A stretch of DNA of 64,000 nucleotides from NCBI GenBank assembly GCA_019096155.1, contig JAHCVI010000001.1, positions 9,982,001 through 10,046,000 of the forward strand, in the 5' to 3' direction. The stretch is from Staphylotrichum longicolle. Taxonomy: Eukaryota > Ascomycota > Sordariomycetes > Sordariales > Chaetomiaceae. Below the pieces are notes generated by a model. The model did no database searches and had not been told where the DNA came from. It saw only the letters and a list, made by a program, of their open reading frames with translations. Shown here piece after piece: positions 33,153-45,300 of this stretch (within the stretch, counting starts at the first letter, position 1; each line of letters opens with the position of its first letter). Both the position numbers and the translations under genes were made by a program.

Positions 33153-33478
33153 GAAAGGACTATGTTCTGTGTTTTTTTTTCCTGTTTTGTGTATTGCAGT
33201 CTCTCTCATTGAGGGGGGTTGTATCTGGCTGGGTTCATGAGCGATGATGCGTGGGAGTGGGGGACATATACGCATGCCATGGGTTTGGAAGACGGGGTGA
33301 ATGCTGGGGTTACGATGATGAATACCACTGTTTGCTGAGTTGCGTGTTACGTCTTGATGCCGGTGGGATTTATCCTATCTCTTCTCTCACCCGCACGGTT
33401 TCATCACAACGATTTTGGTCCGATGTAGGTGATGTTGACTCGGTTTCGCTCATACGAGCGGGACACTTAACAGTAGCT
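33153..33478. other. Convergent 3' region of the condensin and small coiled-coil genes
   Basis: 326 bp between two stop codons; a T run at 33,172-33,180. Nothing else is visible. Confidence 0.5.
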
Positions 33479-34890
33479 TTACGCATCCCCCTCCTTGCTC
33501 TCCGCAGCAGCAGCACTCTTCCCATCTCCAGCCCTATCCCCATCCGCTCCTCCAGTCTTTTGCCCCTGTTTTTCTTCCTCCTCGAGGGCGTCCAGCTCTG
33601 CCGCGGTAACGCCAAACGACGCCAGGATCTCATCTAGCTTGCTCTCCAGGTTGCTCAGGTTGGCCTCGAGGGCACTCGCAGTCTGCTCGCCCCTGTATTT
33701 TTTTTCTCTGGCGTTTAGAAACAGAACCACACTGAAACTGAAGCACGTGTGCGTGTATGCTGTGGATGCAGGCGGGCCAACGACCGGCAGTCTAGAACGT
33801 CTGGTCTGTCCTGTGGTGTGTGCATGGTATGGGGACGGGACCTGCGTCTCCGGACACTTCCGGATCTGCAATTCTGCATCCTTTGGCGACTCTCTCTTCC
33901 CAGCTCCTCGGTTCCGACATGTGTGTCCTCGCTCCTCTCGGAGATGGTACCGGATCCCCCCGTTCCCCTTCTTCGGTAACAGAAAACGAGTGGAGATGGG
34001 AAAAAGGAGCGAAATGGGGAGCTGAAGGGACGACGCTAGAGACTAGCGCTGCGTGATGCAGCCGCTTTGTCCGGGAGTGACAACGCAGCAGCGTGCCATG
34101 TGGGATACCGTGGCAGGTTGGGGGGTGTTGTTGGTTCATTGGGGGAGGGGGAGAAAGGGAAAAAAAGAGACTTTGCAGCCGAGTCTGTTGAGCCAAGCTG
34201 CCGAGGGTGCGGTTCCTCAGGGTCCTGGCGATGCGGTTACTGCTGCTGCTGCTGCTGCTGCTGCCCCTTGCACTCGCTTGGGGTGGCGCTGCTGAGCAAG
34301 TTTTTGTTCGCGATCCGCCCAGTCGGGACAGCTCCGCCATGGTGCAAGCCGTCGGATGTGAATCGTTTCATCTGCCCTCTGCGGTTCTGCAAGCGGTGAG
34401 GAGAGTGGAGAGGATGGATTTTCACCGTCCGGGGGAGCAGGGATGCCACTCTGTGGACAAGTCACAAGGTTGGCGCCATGTGGTGGCTTTTGCGGTGTTT
34501 TGGATCCGAAAACCGAAACTCGGGATCGGATCTGGGCGTGTGTTGTTGGGGCTGAGAGGCGTGGGGAGGAGAGGAAAATGCTGCCATCATACCTTGCAAG
34601 GTCTCTCAGGGCCTAGACCACGGCGCCAAAAAGGGCGGGAGGTCAGCAAAGTGTGGGCGGGACAAGAGACAGGGCTGAACAAGCAGACGGGGCGGATGCC
34701 CCCGAGACGGTCCCGGACCCGAGGGGGAGGGTGTGTGTGTGCCAGGAGGCGTTTCGCTTACCTGCGCCAGGTGGTCGCCGACCGACGATGATGATGGCAA
34801 TGGCGCTGCCTGTGGCCCCTGCGAGGGGTTCTTGTCGCTCTCATTGCTGGGAATGCCCACGCTCTGGGCCTTGGGAGGCGTTGGTGCCAT
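33479..34890 (-). CDS. Small coiled-coil protein of unknown function, one long intron
   Basis: I do not recognise this protein. My model has exon 1 at 34762-34890 (43 codons, MAPTPPKAQSVGIPSNESDK through SSSSVGDHLAQ) and exon 2 at 33479-33682 (67 codons plus stop). It encodes 110 residues. Exon 2 begins TASALEANLSNLESKLDEIL, a heptad-like amphipathic helix, continues ASFGVTAAELDALEEEEKQ, and ends in an Ala/Gly/Asp-rich acidic tail. The intron (33683-34761, 1,079 bp) has donor GTAAGC after CAG and an acceptor GAGCAG; only this acceptor keeps frame, and an upstream ATACAG would run into a stop. The helix is followed by a disordered tail, so a subunit or adaptor role is possible. Without transcript support the existence and exon structure are moderately uncertain; the exon 2 frame alone is persuasive. 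Confidence 0.5.
34240..34263. repeat. (CTG)8 microsatellite
   Basis: Eight CTG units within the proposed 1.08 kb intron of the small coiled-coil gene. Confidence 0.9.
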
Positions 34891-35280
34891 GTGGACTGGT
34901 GCAGCGGTGCAGCGGTGCAGGAACCGTGGGTGGGTGGAGGTTGCCGGGGCGGACCCCAAGAGGTGTAACAGGGCAGCGAGGTCGGAAAACGTGCTGCTGG
35001 GACTCGCCGTGTCAGTTGGGAATGGGGCCAGCACGCAGGGTCGCTCGAGGGTCGCCAGGCACGGAAATGCAAACACGGAAATGCAATCGTCGACTTTCTT
35101 CGGCGGCCTGTCCTGGCTCGCAGCTTTTGCCGTGTCCACTTGGCTTGCGGCAAGCTTACCGTTCTGAGCGTCTCAGCTATGGACGTCTCCAATTGCAGTC
35201 TTGGGCAGGGCGGGAAAGGTGCGATTTCATTTCCACGGGGATGCCAATGGCAGAAGCGACCCAGCGATCGGTGCGCATGG

Positions 35281-35322
35281 AGCCGTCAGAGCCGTCAGAC
35301 CCGTCAGACCCGTCAGAGCCGT
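35281..35322. repeat. 9-bp tandem repeat, about 4.7 copies
   Basis: Units AGCCGTCAG, AGCCGTCAG, ACCCGTCAG, ACCCGTCAG and a partial AGCCGTC in an otherwise gene-free region. Confidence 0.9.
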
Positions 35323-35450
35323 CCCTGCGCGCTGGAGAAAACCACTCTCGAGACAACAGAAACGTACGATGGCTGCAGCAAGGCTACCGCTTTGGGGCGG
35401 CTGCCAGGCCCCTTGAAGCGCTGACAGCTCCACCGGGACAGTTTGAGATT

Positions 35451-35486
35451 GTCTGTGTGTGTGCGGGTGCGTGTGTGTGTGTGTGC
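35451..35486. repeat. GT-rich microsatellite
   Basis: Two GT runs interrupted by GCGGGTGC in the same gene-free region. Confidence 0.85.
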
Positions 35487-38400
35487 AACAAAAAGGTGTT
35501 GGAATCGCCTGTCTTGCCTGTCTTTGGGGCTGTTGGCGGGCCCGGGGAAAATGCTCCTGGTCGGCGGTCCCGGCTGCAGAGGATGGAAGAGCCACGCGTG
35601 TTCGGCCTATCGGTGGTTTTGGTGTTCGACAGTTGCAATTAAGCTTGTTTTTGTTGACCGGTTTTTCAGATGTCGTCCGCCAAATGCGAGATCACTCCAG
35701 CCCGCAAGCAGGGGAGCGAACCCAGTGACGCGCGAGGGACCGGTCTAGGCCCTTCAGCCGATCTCCAGAAATCTGGACAGGTCAGACGTCCGGGCCAATG
35801 GGAGCTGGGCGAGGGTCCTGCTGTTGTGTTCCACAGGGACCCTCTCGAAACGAGCTCATGACCTGAGAAGGCACCCAATTGTTCTATCCTAAAATCGGAA
35901 ATCCCATAAGCGCTGAACCGGCAATTTCCAGCGAGGCTGACGGGCGGCGCGGCTTTCCGTTATCTGCATGTTTCCAGCGAGGCTCGATGGCATTCTCCAG
36001 ATGGACATTCCGCATCTCCCCGGGCCAACCTGACTGGCCTGGCGCACAGCCTGGGCTATTCACGCAGTGCGTGCTGCCGAGACCTTCAACTTCGCTCCTG
36101 CAACTTTGCCGTTCATGCCTGCTCAAGACCACGATCAAAACAAGACATTGTTGGATCCGCCGCCAAAATGCAACTCTTGCCGTTCATGCGTCGGTTCGTG
36201 GCTGGCCGGCGCGCCGACAGAGTGCTGTAATCCGTCGCACACACAACTTGCTGAATCCCAGGGAGTCGGCAGACTGCCAGCGAGCTTTCGAGCGAGCCAG
36301 TGGTCCTGGTGCTGATTGCTCGTGTGGGAGGGACAGCAGAATGCAGCAAGGGTGGGTTTGTGTGGCATCACGGATTCCGGAACCTCGATTGCAGTCCAAA
36401 TTGTCGATGATGAGTGGCACGGCCAATCGCCCGCTCATCGCACCCCACCTTTGAGAGCCGGGAGTCCGGCTCCCCGCCCAGCACCACAAAGTCCACAACC
36501 AACGGCGGCCTGGGGGTGGGCATCTGGGGACGATCCGTTTCTGGTGCACCCTGCATTGGTGATGGTTTGAGATGGCGAACTGATCTCCATCCGGAGTTTC
36601 TCGTCCTCAACCCTCCAGAGGAGCTCTGTGGCTACACAGCACAACCGACTTCTCGATACGCCGTGTCAAAGCCCATCGGGGACTCGGTGCAGTGCCGAGC
36701 ATCCACGGGCATCCACAATGCGAGCGAGGCCATTGGCCCGTTGGAGTGATCACTCCTGCCCCAGCAAATGCCACGACCGCTAGGCCCGCTTGGGAAAGCA
36801 GCGGGTAGGGTGCCCCTCATTGGTCCAATAGCGCCGTGCACCCATCAGCATCGTACGTTTTTCATGTGCTCGTGGATTCGATTGGGATCGAGATCCCCCT
36901 TCTCTTTCCTCCTGGCAGTCTCGGGGCAGCGATTGTTTCTCCTTCGCTTGTCGGCCCTCGTCTCTGTTCAGACAGTGTGGGCCTGCCGTTTCAAGCAGTG
37001 CCAGCAAATACGGCGGGAGTGAGTGAGTGCTGGAGGAATGCTGGGAGCGTCGCACTGTCTCTCCCACCAGGCTTTGCCATTCCCGGTCTGTCACAGTGTC
37101 AATCGACGACGTGATTGCCCATTGAGGCGAGATGGGAATTTTGAGGTATTCAAGAAAGGCGACCCGTTTCCGCACCACCAGACGGCAGAGTCCGCCAGTC
37201 AGGTACGGCGTCGTTCCCCAGATTCGTCTTCCTTCTGGGCATCCTGCTCTTCTATCCAAGGCGTCTGGACCACGGGCAAGGCAACTGCAGGGCCCCAAAA
37301 CCACCACTATCGTCGATCTACCTCGAGATCACGATCCCGACAGGCCAGTTGGCCCCATGCACCAGAGCTAGCGTGAGTTGCAGCTACCTGGAGGTACCTC
37401 GGCTACCACACAAGACACGCAGCTGAGCCGTACCGTCCATGTTCCTCGACAAGGCAGCTGGGTGAGTTACGAAGTTGATCGTCCCAGTCGCACAGGTGCG
37501 GAGCAGAACGTCAACTCCACGCCTCCACAGGGACGACCCAAAGGTGCTCTGACATCAAATTGCATCCAACAACTCGCGCAATCCAGACTTTTGCCTGCTG
37601 CGAGCTGGTGTCTGCCCACCGATCCGGGTTGATTGTCTCGAAGCAGCCGAGCCAACCCCCCGAGCCCAGCGATAGCGCGCGCCCCCCCCGGCGCCGCCAA
37701 AGTCGTGCTTCTGTGCGTCAAGGTCCGCAGAAGAGTCTAGACTCGGGCGCAGGGCCACGTCCCCGTTTTAATTTGACGCCCCGCCCAGAACATTGCGTGC
37801 CATCAGCCATTCCCCGGCCAGATGCGAGCCGGTTCCCGTTGCACCAGGCCCAGTTTGAGCAGCAAACCCGTTCCTGTTCGGTCTAGCAGCCCTTTCCCAA
37901 TAGCCGTGCCCTACATCATCATGGGACCCTGGCTCTGCCAATTCCGTCCCACGTCTGCGTCCTCCCGTGCAATTCGGCATGTCATCACGATCTTTGGCTC
38001 TCACCCCACCAAACCAGAGCCAAAAGGCCCGAGTCCCAATTTCGAGAATGCCATGCCATAAGCCCATCTTCCCTCGACCCTGCCATTGACCCGAAGCGCA
38101 GCTCTCCCTGCTTCACCACTCGCAACCACGACGTCCTCTGCCTCGTCCGGAGCATCGTGAACCTCTCCCCGAGCACGACGACACGGCCACTTCGACCCGC
38201 GCGCCGCTTGCTCAGCGACCTGCTCGACGAAGCTCGATCAGGCTCCATCGCTGGGTTCCTCGGCGCCCTCGTACTCTGTCGCGCACGCCTCGCAAGATCC
38301 GAGAAATCACAACGGGCAGCTCGTACGCACGGTAGACCCACCACAGCCCGCTGCACGTAGGGACCAGACCGAGGAACGAGCGGCGCACCGACGGGGACAG

Positions 38401-38631
38401 GGCTCAACAACTCTCGAGACTCTCGAGCTGCCCTCATAAGAACCGGGTCTGGGCCGAAAGCAACAGCGTGGACGACTGGGTGGAAGGCTACTTTTCGCGA
38501 GGCATCCCGGACTGTCCGAAGCCCTCGGCCGTGCGGTGCCGCAGCCTGCAGACCGCGGTCTTGGGTCGGGGACCCGGCGCTTTACAGCAGACCAACGAGC
38601 AGCACAACACACACACACATCATCAGGCTGG

Positions 38632-40661
38632 ATGACGCAACTACTGGAGGTTGTTTTTGGGGAGTTGGGGATCACCCAGTATCTCGATTCGTTCCTCGAA
38701 CAGGGGTTCGACACATGGGAGACCATATTGGACATTACCGAATCTGATCTGTACGTGAAGAAGACGCCGGGCAAGAGGAGGAGCCACGGCACCGTGCTAA
38801 CGTCGTAATCTGTCGCAGCGATGCATTGGGGGTGAAGCTGGGCCATCGACGGGTAGGTGACCCTTCCGTTGCACGATCGCCGTGCCCCATGGCGTCCCTG
38901 CAGTTCTCGCCGCCGTTGAACGGCCCACAATGCTGACAACCATGGCCCACAGAAACTCCAGAGGCGGATCGCCAACTCGCGCGGAATTGCACCAGACGCA
39001 TCACTGGTCTCTCCGACACAATCGACCGCCGAGGAGCTGAAGCTTCAGGATGCAGTCAAGATTGAGCCTCCGGCCGTTGACAGCCGAGAGACGGTCAGTG
39101 TCGTAGTCACAAAACGAAAGTACCGGCGGCACCCTAAGGTTTGTTTCTCTACCCACACAAGAACCGAAGCCGCATGGCAATGACCCGACGCTGACGGCGT
39201 TTCTAGCCCGACGAAAATGCGCCCGAGAGACCTCCGTCTGCCTATGTGCTCTTTTCCAACAGTAAGCAGCCTCTGCGCGAATCCTGTAAGCTGACTGCTA
39301 ACTCTGTATACAAAGAAATGCGTGAGGAGCTCAAGGGCCGCAACCTGAGCTTCACCGAGATTGCCAAGCTTGTGGGCGAGAACTGGCAGAACCTGACTGC
39401 GGCCGAAAAGGAGCCGTTTGAGTCCCAGGCACAAGCCATCAAGGACAAGTATCTCAGTGACTTGGCCAACTACAAGAAGACGGGCGAGTACAGAAAGTAC
39501 CAAACCTATCTGCAGGAGTTCAAAGCGAAGCACGCTTCTCCGTCGCAAGGTGAGTCCAAAACCAAACGTCTCCCCGATGCTCTTATCGCATTCATGTGAT
39601 TGACACGTCGCTCGTGAACTCGCAGATAAAGATGGCTCAAAACGGCTCAGGCTCTCTGAGACTGTGGCTCAAGGCCGCTGCAGCCCTGGCGCAACTCCGA
39701 CAAGAACCAGTCGGAGCGGGAGCGGCGCAGACAGCCGCAAGGGGAGTGAGCCGCCCACCAGCAGGCAAAGAGTCGACTCTGGCGCCTCCATGAGCGAGTC
39801 TCAGTTCTCGGTCTCGTTAAACCCGTCAGCTTCGATCGCGTCCCCGGAAGAGCCTATACTCTCGCCTGTTCTGAGCGATTCTGAGCGGCACTCATCGGAC
39901 CTTTCGCCGACCTTCAAGACGGAGCCAAGGGATCAAGTTTTTCTACCCGGTCCCCGTCATCACAGCCAGGGAGAGGAGCAGAGTCGAGAGCAACCAAGCA
40001 TACACAGGCACCTCCCATCTCTCTCCGACGTTTTTGATGGGCAGGGGTTGCCAGGCGGAATGCGTCCCTCGAACGAACAAGCCAACGGCTATCGTTATCC
40101 AGGTGCCCATGGTGTTGGCAGTCCTGGCCCTCCACTGAGTCATGGCGGCGGCGATGCACGTCCAGCGCAATTGACAAACGGGCATTCTTACCTCGGACAC
40201 CCGCCCGCACACCCATCTTTCGGCCACCCCAGGCCGCCAGTCGATGGTCCTCTACCGATACACGCATTGTTGGCAACCAAGCCAGAACCCCCGTTTCACA
40301 ACCATCACCCACCACACATACCTCTCGGGAACTCTTACCACATTGATCAGAAGCCAAGGCTTGTGCACCAGCCAAATGGTGCCGCCGGCCTTCCGACCAT
40401 CAATGGTGCGTCGTCAGCCGCTCAAAACGGCTAGCCCATTGCTAACCATCTCCAGGCTATCACCACCACCACCCGGCGCCATCGCTTTCACAGCACACAC
40501 CGCCGATGAACGGCCATCTTAGCAACCATTTATCTGCACACGCACAGCCCGCTATGCCGCATCCCGCCGGGTTACCTCGGCAGGGGAAGCAAGGTCCGAA
40601 TCTCGACGGCATGAGCGCATTGCTGAGGGCGGGTGAGATCGTCGACCGCCGTGCGCAATGA
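38632..40661 (+). CDS. SAM domain plus HMG-box protein, likely transcription factor
   Basis: Predicted nuclear DNA-binding protein of 537 residues in seven exons (38632-38750, 38819-38852, 38953-39138, 39207-39261, 39316-39549, 39626-40405, 40456-40661); all junctions are GT-AG and keep frame. The N-terminus MTQLLEVVFGELGITQYLDS with FLEQGFDTWETILDITESDL and LGVKLGHRRKLQRRI is a SAM domain used for protein-protein contacts. The HMG box (about 39,210-39,530) begins RPPSAYVLFSN, continues KMREELKGRNLSFTEIAKLV and GENWQNLTAAEKEPFESQA, and ends YQTYLQEFKAKH. The C-terminal half is Ser/Pro/His-rich and disordered, ending GMSALLRAGEIVDRRAQ. HMG-box regulators of this size in Sordariomycetes often act in sexual development; that role is an inference. 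Exon 2 is only 34 nt. It is convergent with NIK1 and preceded by 3.7 kb of gene-free DNA. Confidence 0.88.
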
Positions 40662-41685
40662 TCTCGAGAGAGCATTTGCTCCTGCAAACTTGTTGTCTTG
40701 GCGACAAGTTCTGTTGTTATCATGTTACATATATTTTTTTGGCATAAAACGGATACCCTTCGCTGTGGATATGGTTAAACACCCAATCTCACCGTCTCAA
40801 GAAAGTCTGTGTTAGACTGCGTTGTAAATGCCAGAACGAGCGTCGCTGACGTTTCACGAACTGAAAAATCAGCGCCCTGCTCGGGGCGATTTGGACACGG
40901 AGGCAACAAACGTGTTCTGCAGAGATTGATCAGGCGTGTCTCGAGCAACGCCATGATCTGGAGGGAAAGACCCAATTTGGGCTTGGTGGTGAGCACAATT
41001 GCCTTTTGTTCCTTGTCATACAGTGGAGGCAGCAAAATAGGAAAAATATCACCAATATTTTGCATCAAATCATGTGGAACGGAGAGAGGGGGCTTTTGTG
41101 TCGTTCCCTTGTCCATGGGGTGAAGTAGAGACATTCTCACGATTTGCATCGTGGACATCAGTTACTACTGGACCGGAAATAGCATAGGCAGTCTGATGAG
41201 AAAACTGTATACGCCTGACATTATGTATGAACTAAATCCCGCTTGCCTGCTGTATGCCCACTTGCCATGACAAACAAAATAAACCAAGAGCTCACAATAA
41301 ACCAGAGTGGAAAAAAAAAAACCTGCCCGGACCCCTTCTTTCTTTGCCTCCTCTCCTCGATTTCATGACCAGACCAGCTCAGCATCCAGGGCTGAGAACG
41401 AGAGACCCAACTCTCAGCTTGGATATCCCCTCCTAACTCAACTCACTCAAGCCCTCCCTGTCCCAAGACTCATCCGATCACAAACAGGTACAAGCCTTGC
41501 CAGCAGCACTCATCACCTCAACCAAACCACCTCTACCAGTAACCAAAGTTCACACAACAAGCACCACGAAGCAGGCGGGAGAGATCGCACGCACGACCGA
41601 GAGATATTACTTGAGATTGGCCACTATTAAGAGATTTAAGTAATAGGAGGGGGAAAAAAAAAAGAAAGAGACACGAACCCAACCC

Positions 41686-41829
41686 AACAACAACAACAGC
41701 AGCAGCAACAAGCAACAGCACACAACTGAGACGTTTCTAACCAGGTGTAGGTATCACATGCAACGACAGGACAGTTACAAAGCACAACAACAGCAGCAAC
41801 AGCAACAGCAACAGCAACAACAACAACAG
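41686..41829. repeat. CAA/CAG microsatellite cluster
   Basis: Two blocks of mixed CAA and CAG triplets (41,686-41,722 and 41,782-41,829) lie about 550-690 bp downstream of the NIK1 stop codon, outside any coding region I can support. Confidence 0.9.
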
Positions 41830-42270
41830 ACCAAACAAAACGAACCAAGATCAGCCAGCAGCAGCAGCACCACCACCACCACCAGTAGCCCACAAGTCCG
41901 TCTGGTGTCTGTCCCATCAGCCAGGCCAGGCGGGGGGTGTCGTGTCGTGTCGCGTCGTCTGCGGCGGGGAGGATTGTGCCAAGACAGTCAGTGAGTGTGT
42001 TTCGTGTGCGTGTGCGAACAGACGACAGCAGAAACAAACCCAGTGACAGCAACAACAAACGACAACGCCAAGGCCGAATGGCATGATGGGACAGACAGAC
42101 GGACCCCAACCATCACTCACCACCGCTGCCACTAGCAGCAGAGAAGTATGCGGGTTGGGTGGTGGGTGGTGGTGAAGAGCAGAGCCAGCGCGAGCAAGCA
42201 AGCAAGCGAGTAAACACCCCCCCACACCCCGGACCGTAAACCCGACCAAGGAAACCCCAAAAAGACCCCG

Positions 42271-42294
42271 ACCAGACCAGACCAGACCAGACCA
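42271..42294. repeat. (ACCAG)n microsatellite
   Basis: Nearly five ACCAG units about 80 bp beyond the NIK1 stop codon, probably in its 3' untranslated region. Confidence 0.9.
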
Positions 42295-42376
42295 AACCCT
42301 CCAGGATAGAACCAACCAGCCAGGACGGACCAAGCGACAAGACGAGCCCAAGAACATCCAGCATAAGACGTCACGG

Positions 42377-45300
42377 CTATTGCGCCGCATGGATGTTGGG
42401 TTCCGACAGGCTGCTCCGCGCGCGGCTCATCGGGTCGTCCACCTCGCCCGTGACAATCGACGGGCTTTCGAGCCCACTCGTCAGCGCCTCCGCGGCGGTG
42501 ATGGCGCGCGTGGCAAGCGACGGCCGTGCGGTGGCCGACTGGTACGCCGCGGCCAGCGTGGGGTTATCACGGCGGCCCGAGGTGACGGCGTCGGCGGCGC
42601 GGGCGAGCTCGCGCTCCCTGTTCTTTTCGAGGAGCTGGCCGCCGAGGGTGGCGCACTTGAGGATGGTTTGGATGAGGTGGTTTTGCTGGAGGGGCTTGGA
42701 GAGGTACTCGTCCATCTGGGCCTGGATGCACTTCTCCCTGTCGCCCATCATGGCGTGGGCCGTGAGGGCGATGATGGGGGTGCGCTGGCTGCCAAGGCTG
42801 CGCTCGTACTCGCGGATCTTGCCTGTGGCTTCGAAACCACCCTGCATGCGGTGTTAGTCAACTCGACACAAGAAAAAAAAAAAACAAGACAGGATAATGA
42901 GAGCTTACCATAATCGGCATCTGAACGTCCATCAAGATTACGTCGAACTTCTTCCTCTTGACAGCCTCGACCGCCTCCTCGCCGTTGCCGACGACCGTCA
43001 CGACGTGGTGGTACTTCTCCAGGATCTTGACGGCAAGGCGCTGGTTCACGGTGTTGTCTTCGGCCAACAGAATCTCAAACGAGCGGGTGTTATCCGCCAG
43101 TGAGGGGGTGGCCCTGTTCTCGAGGGCGGGCACCATTCCGTTGCCGAGGTCAATCAGCTGGCACGGTGTCGTCATGTACGACGTGATACCCAGGTCGAGG
43201 CACGACTTAAGTGACACGTGGACCACCGGCGCCAGGAGGACGATCGGGAGGTACTTGAAGTCGTCGACCGCGCGCAGCCTCCGGGCGTCCTCGATGGAGT
43301 CGACAATGATGACATCGTACGGTGAGTTTTGCGAGCCGCGCGACTTCTCCAGCGCCGAGCTCTTCTCCGAGTCCACGACAATGGGGACCAGGCCCAGGCC
43401 CTCGAGCATGTTGATGATCTGAGACCCGTGCCCGGTGCGACCCTTGTCGATGAACAGCACCTGGTGGCCTTTGTAGGGATTGAGTTGCTTCGAGATCAAC
43501 GAGATCTCGTCGTGGGCCAGGCGGACGACGCAGGTGAAGTAGAACTTGCTGCCCTTGCCGTACTCGCTCTTCACCCAGACATCACCGCCCATCAGGTTGA
43601 CGAGCCTCTTGGAGATGGACAGACCCAGGCCGGTACCGCCAAACTTGCGCGTCATGGAGCCGTCGGCCTGCTGGAAGGTATCAAAGATGAGATCGAGCTT
43701 GTCCGACGGAATACCGATACCGGTGTCGGCCACAATAAACTCGATGGCGTACTCGCCCGGACCGCACTGCACCTGAGACGCCTTTTGAATCGTAAGGCTG
43801 ACCTCGCCGTGCTCGGTGAATTTTATGGCGTTGCCCACCAAGTTCAGGATAATCTGGCGCAACCTGAACGAGTCACCCACGACGTGGTCCGGCACAGAGC
43901 TGTCGACGCGGTAGGTCAGATCCAAGAACTTCTCGTTCGCCTTGACCGCCAGGGTCTTGAGGGCATTGAAGACGGTGCCACGGAGGGTGTATGGAATTTC
44001 CTCGATGACCATCCTCCGCGCCTCAATCTTGGACAGATCCAAGATGTCGTCAATGATAGTCAGCAAGCTGTTGGCCAGCGAGTTGACAATGTTGAGCATT
44101 TCGCGCTGGTACTGCGTCAAATCCGTGTCGAGCGTGAGCTGGGTCATGCCGATAATGCCGTTCATGGGCGTTCGGATCTCGTGCGACATGTTGGCGAGGA
44201 ACTCCGACTTGGTCTTGTTGGCCAACTCGGCGGCTTCCCTGGCCTGCGTGTTCCTTTGAATACTGTCCCGGAGGTTGTACACCATCTGGTTGATCTTCTT
44301 CTTCAGTTCATCCATCTCGCCCGAGGCCTCGACCTCGACAAGCTTGGTGAAATCGCCGTCTGTTGCTGCGTTTGTGATATCGCCGAATGCTCTTACTTGG
44401 GCCGTCTTGTTTGACACCTGTTAGTCAAAGCACATCCTGTGGAGTAGGTAAAAGAGGGGTAACACACCAGGTTGTTGGCCATTGTGTTCACATCGGTCGT
44501 GATTTCCTTCCATCTGCCCTTCAAGCCGGCCACATCGGCCTGGCCACCCATGATGCCGTCGACACCGACATCCTTGGCGACTCTTTGCACCTCGTTGCAG
44601 AAGATGGACAGTCGGTCAACCATGTTATTGATCGTCTCCTTCAGGATAAGTATCTCGCCCTTGGCCTCGACATCGATCTTGCGGCTCATGTCGCCGTTGG
44701 CGATGGCCTGTGTGACGGTCGAGATACCTCGCACCTAGAAAAGTAAATCGTGAGTATTGGGGGCCTGTTTTGGCGGCGGAAAATAGTCTAAACGTACCTG
44801 CGATGTAAGGTTTCTGGCCATGGTGTTGACGTTCTCGGTCAGGTCCTTCCACTTGCCCTCGACATTGTCGACCTGAGCTTGGCCACCCAGGGTGCCGTCT
44901 GTGCCGACTTCTCTGGCGACTTTGCTGACCTCAAAGGCGAACGTGCCCAGGCGGTCAACCATGGTATTGATGGTGTTCTTCAGATCCAGAATCTCACCCT
45001 GCACCTCGACCCCAATCTTTTTGGTCAAGTCGCCCTTGGCGACGGCTGTTGTGACCTTGGCGATCTCACGCACCTGCGTGGTCAAGTTCATGGCCATACC
45101 GTTGACGTTCTCGGTGAGATCACGCCATGTGCCCTGGACATCGTGGACGGTGGCTTGGCCGCCCAGTCTTCCCTCGGTACCGACTTCCCTGGCGATCTTG
45201 GTAACCTCGCGCGCAAACTGCTGCAGCTGGTCCACCATGGAGTTGATGGTCTTCTTGAGCTCAAAAATCTCGCCTCTGCACTCCGCCTGCACCTTCTGGG

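Larger units (their letters stand above)
34891..38631. other. Gene-free region, 3.7 kb, upstream of the SAM-HMG gene
   Basis: No supportable coding sequence on either strand; open frames up to about 330 codons overlap each other and look like GC-driven noise. Visible items are a 9-bp tandem repeat (35281-35322), a GT/CA-type tract (about 35,451-35,486), a 20-bp near-duplicate (36099-36118 and 36169-36189), and a short CA run near 38,610. Since it precedes a predicted transcription factor gene, it may be a large upstream regulatory region with a long leader. Confidence 0.5.
40662..42376. other. Convergent intergenic region, SAM-HMG and NIK1 3' flanks
   Basis: 1.7 kb with no supported gene. 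40,690-41,330 is AT-richer. 41,686-41,829 contains CAA/CAG arrays, 42,271-42,294 an ACCAG array, and A runs occur near 41,310-41,320 and 41,653-41,663. Open frames through the CAA/CAG arrays encode only homopolymers. Confidence 0.5.

Noticed and set aside
34653..35642. 329-codon plus-strand frame in the gene-free region
   Set aside because: Cys/Arg/Gly-rich text running through a GT microsatellite and a 9-bp tandem repeat; not protein-like.
41636..42109. Minus-strand frame rich in Cys and Val through the CAA/CAG arrays
   Set aside because: A translation of microsatellites, downstream of NIK1.
43329..44414. 361-codon open frame antisense to NIK1
   Set aside because: Shadow of a strongly coding exon; no domain or start context.
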